Part shown: positions 1 to 5,335 of the stretch, piece after piece
Position numbering within the stretch: position 1 is the stretch's first letter
How the letters are laid out: the number at the start of each line of letters is the position of its first letter
Assembly (NCBI GenBank): GCA_017531065.1
Contig: JAFXLR010000160.1
Coordinates: forward strand, 1-5,335
Origin: Bacilli bacterium
GTDB lineage: Bacteria; Bacillota_I; Bacilli_A; RFN20; CAG-826
Direction of reading: 5' to 3'
DNA: 5,335 bases
Made by a program: the position numbers and the translations under genes
The notes under the pieces: model-generated
What the model saw: only the letters and a program-made list of their open reading frames with translations
The model's database searches: none
What the model was told of the DNA's origin: nothing

Positions 1-1995
1 ATTGGTTTCTACCTTTTCAGCCTTGCCGTAATCCTCCCTCTTTTGGTGTTGATTCTTTTCGTTTGGCCTCTAAGAAAAAGAGGGAAGATCGGAATGATCA
101 CTATGGGTGTTGCCCTTTTGATTGGGTTTGCTTTTGCCGTGCCCAAGACAGAAGCGCGTACAGACTATGGTGTCTACGAAGGCATAGTGGTTGAGAACAG
201 GGAGAATTATTTCCTTTTCGACAGCGGTTTTCACCGTTATTACGTGTATGAGAAAGATTGCGAAAGAGAAGAAGGGGACATCTTGCTTATTACGGGCAAG
301 GCTTCACCTTTGAAAATCACCTCTTATGAGGGTTATTTCTCCTTCGAAAGCTATCTCAACAAGAAAGGAGTCGATTCTGAATTACATGCATATGAGACGG
401 AAGTTAAGTTCGCTAGGCCCTTAAGACTAGCGGCAAGAGAGAATAAGTTTCTCAGTCATTTCGAAGAGCCGACGAGGGGACTTCTCTCGTCGGTCCTCTT
501 CGGGGCAAAGGATTATTCGAATGAGACCATAGCTTTGGCGGCTAGCATGAACGCCCTGACGTTCCTCAGTATGTCAGGAATGATCTTGTCGTTCTTCCTT
601 AAGTTCCTCTATTGGTTTTTCCGACTCGGTTTTAAAGATAAAACCTCAGACATCATCGTATTTATCATCATCACATTCCTGTTTCCGTTTGGCATGCATA
701 AAATCGGTTTTTGGAGGGTGTATTTTGGTAGGGCAGTCGCTTTAGCATCAACGATATCCGGTAAGGAAACGAACCCTTTAACGAGGACTTCGCTCATCGG
801 AACGTTCTTGTTCCTTTTGAATCCGTGGAACGCTCTCCATAGCGGTTATCTCATTGGATTTGGATTATCGCTCTTCCTAAACCTTACCGATTCCCATAGG
901 TCGATTTACAAAAGGAAGGACAAGAGGGCGATGAACGCCATCTATCTTCTCTTGTTCCTGTTGCCGCTATTTGTTAAAGGAAATTCATTTCATTTCCTTG
1001 GTCCGGCTTACAGTGTGATTCTTATACCTCTAGTCGCTCCTTTTGCAGCGATGGGGTATCTCAGTTTCTTCTCGTTGCCTTTCATCACGGCACTGAACGT
1101 TTATACCTCGTTTCTTAACTTCATTTTATCGGTGTTAGAAAACTATGATTTGGTAGTAACTGTCGGACTTTTCAACGAATTGACAATCTTCATTTATTAC
1201 TATGGACTCGTTCTCTATTTCATCATTAAGGACTGGTGTTTTGATAGGGTCGCTAACCTAATTCCAGTCATTGGAGTGGTCGCCTTTATCATCAACGTTT
1301 GCCCTCTAGTTAATTTCGCGAGCAATCAGATCACGTTCCTAAATGTTGGGCAGGGTGATTGCATTGTCATCCGCAACCAAAACAAAACGGTCCTCATCGA
1401 TACCGGAGGCAATACATCCTTTGATATCGCGACGGAGGTGGACATACCGTTCCTAAGAGGGCAAAGAGTCTCCAAGATTGATTATTTGATAGTTACGCAT
1501 GCCGACGCCGATCATTCTGGTGGTGTGGCCTCTCTCAAAAAGAATTTCAACGTGAGGAAAGTCATCACTGATCAGTCAAAATTCCCGCTAACCATCGGTG
1601 ATTTGCACTTTGTTAATTACAACAATAACACTAGAGATACAAAGGAAGAAAACAACAATTCGCTCGTTTTGTCTTTGAATTTTATGGGCAGGAAATGGCT
1701 GTTTATGGGCGATGCTCCTGAATCGCTAGAAAGACAAATAATCAGAGAACACCCTGAGCTCGATTGTGACATCTTGAAAGCCGGTCACCATGGAAGCGAC
1801 ACCTCATCATGCGAAGAGTTCCTAAAAGCCGTTACGCCTGATGTTGCCATTCTTTCTGTTGGCAAAAAGAATTCGTATGGCCACCCAAGCAAGAAGGTTT
1901 TAGCCAGGTTTGAACGTCTAGGCATCAAAGTTAGGAGGACTGATGTCGAAGGGTCGATAACATATCGTGAGAATTTGCTCTTCTCAAACACCTAA
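1..1995 (+). CDS. comEC: ComEC/Rec2-family DNA uptake channel protein, 5' end cut by window edge
   Basis: Integral membrane protein that in competent bacteria carries single-stranded DNA across the cytoplasmic membrane. The frame is open from base 1, so the true start lies upstream; the TTG/GTG codons at 43-48 are probably internal. In window codons: two hydrophobic helices (1-22, 32-48); an OB-like extracellular domain (about 55-140, ending in FESYLNKKGV, typical of DUF4131); a multi-helix competence core (about 160-435) with NPW and GYLIGFGLSLF; then a C-terminal metallo-beta-lactamase domain. That last domain shows FLNVGQGDC (1336-1362), HADADHSGG (1498-1524), MGD (1705-1713), HHGS (1786-1797) and GHPS (1879-1890), all expected in ComEC. 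The 664 visible codons are shorter than the roughly 776 aa of B. subtilis ComEC, and probably only a short N-terminal piece is missing. The competence core is divergent: LSMSGMI stands where SGLH is usual. The family call is secure; active DNA uptake is not shown. Confidence 0.95.
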   Translation: MGFYLFSLAVILPLLVLILFVWPLRKRGKIGMITMGVALLIGFAFAVPKTEARTDYGVYEGIVVENRENYFLFDSGFHRYYVYEKDCEREEGDILLITGKASPLKITSYEGYFSFESYLNKKGVDSELHAYETEVKFARPLRLAARENKFLSHFEEPTRGLLSSVLFGAKDYSNETIALAASMNALTFLSMSGMILSFFLKFLYWFFRLGFKDKTSDIIVFIIITFLFPFGMHKIGFWRVYFGRAVALASTISGKETNPLTRTSLIGTFLFLLNPWNALHSGYLIGFGLSLFLNLTDSHRSIYKRKDKRAMNAIYLLLFLLPLFVKGNSFHFLGPAYSVILIPLVAPFAAMGYLSFFSLPFITALNVYTSFLNFILSVLENYDLVVTVGLFNELTIFIYYYGLVLYFIIKDWCFDRVANLIPVIGVVAFIINVCPLVNFASNQITFLNVGQGDCIVIRNQNKTVLIDTGGNTSFDIATEVDIPFLRGQRVSKIDYLIVTHADADHSGGVASLKKNFNVRKVITDQSKFPLTIGDLHFVNYNNNTRDTKEENNNSLVLSLNFMGRKWLFMGDAPESLERQIIREHPELDCDILKAGHHGSDTSSCEEFLKAVTPDVAILSVGKKNSYGHPSKKVLARFERLGIKVRRTDVEGSITYRENLLFSNT

Positions 1996-2012
1996 AAGCC
2001 TCTTAAATGCGT

Positions 2013-2018
2013 TATAAT
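2013..2018 (+). promoter_or_regulatory. possible -10 box (TATAAT) overlapping the holA start
   Basis: A perfect TATAAT covers the first bases of the first possible holA ATG (2017) and ends 7 nt before the second in-frame ATG (2026). That spacing would put a transcription start at or beside 2026, giving a leaderless message. No -35-like hexamer is seen 15-19 nt upstream and there is no extended -10 TGn, so the site may be a chance match. Neither candidate start has a Shine-Dalgarno sequence. Confidence 0.3.
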
Positions 2019-3000
2019 GAATCAAATGATTCAAGTTATCTATAATCCTCAGAGCAGCATGTGCAAAACCGCTCTCAGGAAAGTCCTCAAAAACGATCTC
2101 CCAGAGCGCGATGAGATGAACTATGTCGAGCTCGATATGGGCAAAGAGCGTCTCATTGATTTGGCTAACGAATGTGAGTCGCTTCCTCTTGGCTATGACA
2201 AGAAAGCGGTGGTCGCTGAGAACTTTTACTATCTTGAAAAAACAAAGACCAAACAAAAGCCTCAAAAGGGCGATGTTGCCGACGATATCTTGAATTTCTT
2301 CCGCAAACCTAACCCTGATATTCTTCTTTACATTTTGGTTTATGCCGAGGCTTTAGACGAGAACGGAGAATTCTTCAAAGCCCTCAAAGAAGGCGGCGCC
2401 AAAGTCACGGTCGTCAACTCATTTGGAACCGATCAGTGGCCAGTGGTGGTCAAAAACTTCTTCGAGAAGAGGAACACCAAGATTAACCCCGATGCCGTTA
2501 AAGAATTAATTGTCAGGGTCAACAATGACTACTCTGCCTTCCTTAACGAAGCCCTTAAACTCGTCACATATGCGAATGGCGAAACCATCACCAAAGAGAT
2601 GGTCGAAATGCTTGTCTCACAGCCTCTCGAAGAGAACATGTTTGAGCTCAGCAACGCCTTGACTCGCGGCGATAAAAAGAAAGCTATAAATGTTTACAAT
2701 GATATGAAAGTGAAGAACACACGTGGCATTTCTCTTATGAATGCCCTTGTGAAGCAACTCACTTTCCTCCATCAGGTTCAGTATTTAAACAACAGTGGGA
2801 TGAATCCTCAATCGATAGCCAAGGAACTTGGTTGTTCAATCGGTCGCGCTAACGCATCTTTGTACTCTGTCCGTAAGATGAGCGACAAGTGTCTTGAGAA
2901 GGCTATCGAAGACTTATATCAGGCTCAGCTTGGGGTCATGACTGGCAAAATCGATGAAGATCTTGCCTTCAATCTCTTCTTAGCCAATTTCTCCTTATGA
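2017..3000 (+). CDS. holA: DNA polymerase III delta subunit (clamp loader)
   Basis: HolA is the subunit that opens the beta sliding clamp within the cytoplasmic clamp-loader complex. The 327 aa length fits the family (about 330-345). Family-like stretches are an N-terminal MIQVIYNPQ strand in the degenerate AAA+ fold, LPLGYDKKAVVAENFYYLEK (residues 56-75), LLYILVYAEALDENGEFFKAL-like text (103-123), the linker NDYSAFLNEALKLVTYANG with ITKEMVEMLV (170-200), and FELSNALTRGDKKKAI (209-224) leading into the C-terminal helical collar domain. Most HolA proteins begin with a short M-I-x-x-I-Y strand, so the second ATG (2026, MIQVIYN) is probably the real start; the longest frame from 2017 is given here. 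It follows comEC by 21-30 nt, and its TGA stop overlaps the next gene's ATG. The ATPase P-loop is absent, as expected for delta. Confidence 0.93.
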   Translation: MNQMIQVIYNPQSSMCKTALRKVLKNDLPERDEMNYVELDMGKERLIDLANECESLPLGYDKKAVVAENFYYLEKTKTKQKPQKGDVADDILNFFRKPNPDILLYILVYAEALDENGEFFKALKEGGAKVTVVNSFGTDQWPVVVKNFFEKRNTKINPDAVKELIVRVNNDYSAFLNEALKLVTYANGETITKEMVEMLVSQPLEENMFELSNALTRGDKKKAINVYNDMKVKNTRGISLMNALVKQLTFLHQVQYLNNSGMNPQSIAKELGCSIGRANASLYSVRKMSDKCLEKAIEDLYQAQLGVMTGKIDEDLAFNLFLANFSL

Positions 3001-3443
3001 GAATCCTCGTCGTAAGTGACACGCACGGTGACAATTACGCTTTAGAACAAGTTGCCTTAAGAGAGCCTGGCATCGACCTTTATCTTCATGCCGGCGATGT
3101 TTGTGCGCCTAAAGAAAGCATCTCTCCTTTCGCTGCGGTCAGAGGAAACTGCGACGGTTACTTCCGCGAAGACTATAAACCTACTTATGAAATAAAGACC
3201 CCATATGGCAAACTTCATATGGAGCATTATCCGGTAAGCGACATCTATGAAGCCTCTTTGGAAACGGAAGGCGTTAAGATCTTCATCCATGGACATACCC
3301 ATGTGAGAGAGGCAAGGAACGACAATGGGATATACACGTTCTGCCCTGGGTCGCTCGCATTCCCTAGAGACAATGACAAAGGAACCTACCTCATCCTCGA
3401 TATAACCGAGAAAGAAGTGAAGGCGACCTTCAAAGAATTATAA
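2997..3443 (+). CDS. MJ0936/YfcE-family metallophosphoesterase
   Basis: Small cytoplasmic calcineurin-like phosphoesterase (148 aa, near the usual 150-180). Known relatives are metal-dependent phosphodiesterases with activity on model substrates; the natural substrate is generally unknown. Metal-binding motifs appear in order: SDTHG (residues 7-11; D8, H10), HAGD (31-34; D34), RGNCD (49-53; N51), MEHYP (75-79; H77), HGHTH (98-102; H100, H102) and the family tail CPGS (116-119, usually NPGS). All expected ligands are present. The segment between RGNCD and HGHTH is compact and lacks the usual THGH text around the middle histidine. The ATG overlaps the holA stop (ATGA) and no Shine-Dalgarno is visible upstream, so translation probably depends on coupling to holA. 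Family confidence is high; a link to replication is suggested only by position. Confidence 0.93.
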   Translation: MRILVVSDTHGDNYALEQVALREPGIDLYLHAGDVCAPKESISPFAAVRGNCDGYFREDYKPTYEIKTPYGKLHMEHYPVSDIYEASLETEGVKIFIHGHTHVREARNDNGIYTFCPGSLAFPRDNDKGTYLILDITEKEVKATFKEL

Positions 3444-3453
3444 GAAAGCACAA

Positions 3454-3478
3454 AAAAAGAGCCGTGGTGGCTCTTTTT
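3454..3478. terminator. bidirectional rho-independent terminator between convergent genes
   Basis: A perfect 10-bp inverted repeat: AAAAAGAGCC (3454-3463), a 5-nt loop GTGGT, then GGCTCTTTTT (3469-3478). The GC core is GAGCC/GGCTC, and each strand ends in a run of U (5 on +, 7 on -). It lies 10 nt after the phosphoesterase stop and 18 nt after the rpsT stop, so it can end transcription from both directions. Confidence 0.92.
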
Positions 3479-3496
3479 ATTTGTTTTTAGAAGGGC

Positions 3497-3760
3497 TTAG
3501 TTAAGCTTGTCGAGTTCTTTCTGGAGGTGGGCCTTTTTACGAAGAGCGCTGTTGACGCTGATGATGTTGGCCTGTCCGAGTTTGTCGAGAAGGGAAAGGG
3601 CGGCATTGACGAGCTTGGTAGCTTCTTCTTTGTTGCCGGCGGCAAGAGCGGCCTCAGCCTTTTTGATGGCGGTACGGGTTTCCGATTTGGCGGCGCTGTT
3701 GCGGGCGTTGTTCCTTCTGCGGACCTCTAATCTCTTCTGTTCTGATTTAATGTTTGCCAT
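3497..3760 (-). CDS. rpsT: 30S ribosomal protein S20
   Basis: S20 binds 16S rRNA in the lower body of the small subunit and is a primary assembly protein. The 87 aa product is the normal length, very basic and largely helical. The start MANIKSEQKR, the basic run RRRNNARNSAAKS, then TRTAIKKAEAALAAGNKEEA and the C-terminal ALRKKAHLQKELDKL match the S20 pattern. The stretch usually read as G-V/I-I-H-K-N-x-A-x-R-K-K-S-R-L is here ANIISVNSALRKKAHL, lacking the usual His-Lys pair and the KSR. The start is supported by AAAGGAA about 10 nt upstream and by a promoter at 3793-3821. C-ending codons dominate, as expected for a highly expressed gene. The convergent position opposite holA agrees with Bacillus-type gene order. 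Confidence 0.96.
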   Translation of the reverse strand: MANIKSEQKRLEVRRRNNARNSAAKSETRTAIKKAEAALAAGNKEEATKLVNAALSLLDKLGQANIISVNSALRKKAHLQKELDKLN

Positions 3761-3770
3761 ATTACTTAGA

Positions 3771-3778
3771 TTCCTTTT
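3771..3778 (-). promoter_or_regulatory. Shine-Dalgarno site of rpsT
   Basis: The minus strand reads AAAAGGAA, with about 10 nt to the ATG at 3760. The core AAGGA pairs with the 16S rRNA 3' end. It is the only clear Shine-Dalgarno among the starts visible in this window and supports the MANIKS start. Confidence 0.75.
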
Positions 3779-3792
3779 GTTATGCGTGGGTT

Positions 3793-3821
3793 ATTTTAAC
3801 TTCGCTCGCGCGTTTAGACAA
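3793..3821 (-). promoter_or_regulatory. sigma-70-type promoter of rpsT
   Basis: On the minus strand, TTGTCT (3816-3821, 4 of 6 to consensus) is followed by an exact 17-nt spacer and TAAAAT (3793-3798, 5 of 6). The predicted transcription start is near 3786, giving a leader of about 26 nt that contains the ribosome binding site. The spacer is unusually GC-rich (CGCGCGAGCG). The promoter lies in the 76-nt gap after the upstream same-strand gene, where no terminator hairpin is seen, so read-through into rpsT is also possible. Confidence 0.75.
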
Positions 3822-3836
3822 CCCTTTTTGTTTACT

Positions 3837-5335
3837 TTATTGACCTTTGTGTTTTTCCTCTTTGCCTGCGGCTTTCTTTAGGGTCAGGACTTGGAAGGCA
3901 AAATCATTGACGTTTCCAAGTTTGCCATAGAGTTCCGTAGGAATGGTGATGGAGAAGGTGATTTCCAAATCCTGGATCATCTGGATGTAGGACATGGAGT
4001 CGCCGCCAAGCTCGACATTCCAAATCGCATCGTTGGCGATCTTGTAGTCTGGAAGGAGGAGGGTTTTGGCGAAGACCTTCTTGACGGTCTTGATGGTTTC
4101 CTGAACATCTTTGTCATCGAATCCTTCGAAAGAGACGACGGCTTTTTGTCTCTGGATGAAGTCGACGAAGTTCTCTGGATGCTCGGAGAAATCCTTCTTA
4201 ACAGCGAAGCGCTTGGCCTTCATGGAGTTAGAGATCGGGATAGCCTTCTTGTAGACATAGAACTCAGAGACTTTCTTGCCGGCTGGGATCTTGTCGTTGA
4301 CCTCATCGAGCTTCTTCTTAATCTCTGGGAATTCTTCGCTGGCGACTTTGTTTCCAAGTTCAGCGACGAGAATGATTCTTTCATCCATTCCACGGCTATA
4401 TCCGAAGACACAGACATGCTCGACGCCTGGGATTGACTGGAAGTAGGTTTCGATTTCATCAGGGAAGATGTTTTCGCCATTCGCACCGATGATGGTGTCT
4501 TTCAAACGGCCCTTGATGTAGACGCGGCCATCTTCTTCGATTTCAGCGATATCGCCAGTGGCCATGAAGCCATCTTCGTATTCGGCTTTTTTACGGACGC
4601 CGCCGATGATTTCCTCGCTGTGGAGGAGGCCGCTCTTGATCATGAGTTCGCCTTGCTTCTTGGTTTCCTCATCTTTCTTGAGCTTGTATTCGATGCCATA
4701 TAAGGAATGACCGATGGAGCACTTAAGCCTGGTCTTGACGTCTTTGGATAATTCGACGGAGCAGATGCCGGCTTCGGTCATGCCGAATCCGTTATAGAGA
4801 GGGTAGCCAACTCCGTTGATGGTTTTAGCGGTATCGGCATTGAGGTAGCCGCCGCCAGAGATGCAGAACTGAACCTGCGATCCGAAGAGCTTTCTCTGGA
4901 CGAACTTGGTCGCGAATTTGCTGGAAGCGATAACGCCAGCTTCTTTCTTGGTCATTTCGCCAAGGTTGTAGCCCATGATCTTCTTGAAGAGCTTCTCGGT
5001 TCTCTTGTTGGCCATTTCCATGGAACGATTGAGGCCCTGGGCAACAGAATCCCAGACGAGTGGAACTGAGAAGATGTGGGTGCATTTGCCTTTTTTGCAG
5101 GCATTCTTGAGGTCGCCTGCGCTTAAGCCCGCTGGATAAACGAGGGTCTTTCCATAGAAGCTATACCACATTAAGACGGCGCTGAAGCCGAAGATGTGGT
5201 GGAGAGGAAGCATGGCCAAGATGTTGATTTTTCCCGGATGCATGATGGTTGTGCTTTCAAGAGGCATGTTATGGGAAGCGATGATCTGGTTGCAGATGGC
5301 TTTGCCAGTCATGACCATGATCTTGATGTCGCCGG
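3837..5335 (-). CDS. adenylate-forming acyl ligase fused to a C-terminal carrier domain, 5' end cut by window edge
   Basis: ANL-superfamily enzyme (AMP-binding, acyl-CoA/acyl-ACP synthetase or adenylation-domain type) that activates a carboxylic acid as acyl-AMP. The frame runs off the right edge at the end of the P-loop motif (visible part GDIKI). Numbering from the first visible Met (5318): LPLHHIFG 38-45, ISGGGYLN 153-160, YNGFGMTEAG 175-184, ATGD 253-256 and GRLKD 270-274, GENIFPDEIE 281-290, and the presumed catalytic Lys in NSMKAKR (K367). A carrier domain follows at about 400-480 with LGGDS; Ser441 (codon 3996-3998) is the expected phosphopantetheine site. The protein ends in a Lys-rich tail with no thioesterase or reductase domain. 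It therefore probably loads its own carrier, as an acyl-ACP-synthetase-like or stand-alone A-T didomain enzyme. The substrate (fatty, amino or aryl acid) cannot be read from the sequence. C-ending codons resemble those of rpsT, suggesting strong expression. The DltA and plain FadD alternatives are less likely because of the fused carrier. Confidence 0.9.
   Translation of the reverse strand, partial: GDIKIMVMTGKAICNQIIASHNMPLESTTIMHPGKINILAMLPLHHIFGFSAVLMWYSFYGKTLVYPAGLSAGDLKNACKKGKCTHIFSVPLVWDSVAQGLNRSMEMANKRTEKLFKKIMGYNLGEMTKKEAGVIASSKFATKFVQRKLFGSQVQFCISGGGYLNADTAKTINGVGYPLYNGFGMTEAGICSVELSKDVKTRLKCSIGHSLYGIEYKLKKDEETKKQGELMIKSGLLHSEEIIGGVRKKAEYEDGFMATGDIAEIEEDGRVYIKGRLKDTIIGANGENIFPDEIETYFQSIPGVEHVCVFGYSRGMDERIILVAELGNKVASEEFPEIKKKLDEVNDKIPAGKKVSEFYVYKKAIPISNSMKAKRFAVKKDFSEHPENFVDFIQRQKAVVSFEGFDDKDVQETIKTVKKVFAKTLLLPDYKIANDAIWNVELGGDSMSYIQMIQDLEITFSITIPTELYGKLGNVNDFAFQVLTLKKAAGKEEKHKGQ

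Noticed and set aside
43..48. TTG or GTG as the true comEC start
   Set aside because: The same frame continues upstream to base 1 and encodes a transmembrane helix, and there is no ribosome binding site before 43. The gene is cut by the window edge.
1996..2016. Terminator or riboswitch between comEC and holA
   Set aside because: The gap is about 21 nt and has no stable hairpin. It is consistent with simple operon spacing.
2998..3000. Mycoplasma-type genetic code (TGA as Trp)
   Set aside because: TGA ends holA at the family's expected length and overlaps the next start. Trp is encoded by TGG throughout.
3788..3824. GGGTT/AACCC 5-bp inverted repeat flanking the rpsT promoter, as an operator
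   Set aside because: The arms are only 5 bp, separated by 27 bp, with no extension. This is easily expected by chance.
3507..3881. 124-aa + strand open frame opposite rpsT, and a 67-aa one at 3527-3730
   Set aside because: Both lie antisense to the clear S20 gene, have low-complexity composition typical of antisense reading, and have no recognisable family or ribosome binding site.
3891..4436. 181-aa + strand open frame opposite the adenylation gene
   Set aside because: It lies antisense to well-conserved adenylation and carrier motifs. Its acidic, repetitive composition follows from the codon bias of the real gene.
4220..5085. Minus-strand frames at 4220-4486 and 4825-5085
   Set aside because: They are out-of-frame readings inside the adenylation gene, and no motif supports either.
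1..5335. CRISPR array, tRNA, rRNA, insertion sequence or toxin-antitoxin pair
   Set aside because: No spaced direct repeats, cloverleaf sequences, transposase motifs or paired small genes were seen on either strand. Nearly all the sequence is explained by five coding genes.

Overview
The window looks like chromosomal core DNA from a low-to-mid-GC Gram-positive bacterium (Bacillota, Bacilli/Erysipelotrichia-like, possibly an uncultured gut lineage). The basis is the gene order comEC-holA on one strand facing rpsT on the other, which is known from Bacillus-type genomes, together with the style of the proteins. TGA acts as a real stop (end of holA, 2998-3000), so this is not a Mycoplasma-type code 4 genome. 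GC is roughly in the mid-40s by eye. The exact taxon cannot be fixed from this sequence.

Left half, + strand (1-3443): three tightly packed genes. The first is a ComEC/Rec2 DNA-uptake channel with its 5' end cut by the window edge. It is followed after a 21-30 nt gap by holA (DNA polymerase III delta subunit, clamp loader). A small MJ0936/YfcE-type metallophosphoesterase then overlaps the end of holA by ATGA. They read as one operon ending at a bidirectional hairpin terminator (3454-3478). A perfect TATAAT lies over the first possible holA start and raises the possibility of an extra leaderless transcript.

Right half, - strand (3497-5335): rpsT (ribosomal protein S20) has its own sigma-70-type promoter and ribosome binding site, and is terminated by the same hairpin. 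Upstream of it on the same strand is a large adenylate-forming enzyme fused to a C-terminal phosphopantetheine carrier domain. It is cut by the right edge inside its ATP-binding P-loop motif.

The genes serve DNA uptake, replication, translation and acyl/aminoacyl activation. Only the three + strand genes look transcriptionally linked. I see no mobile element, CRISPR array, tRNA or rRNA, and no intergenic gap over about 80 nt. I did not find a convincing undescribed multi-gene system. The most unusual items are the adenylation-carrier fusion with non-canonical core motifs, and a ComEC whose competence-domain signature has lost its usual histidines.
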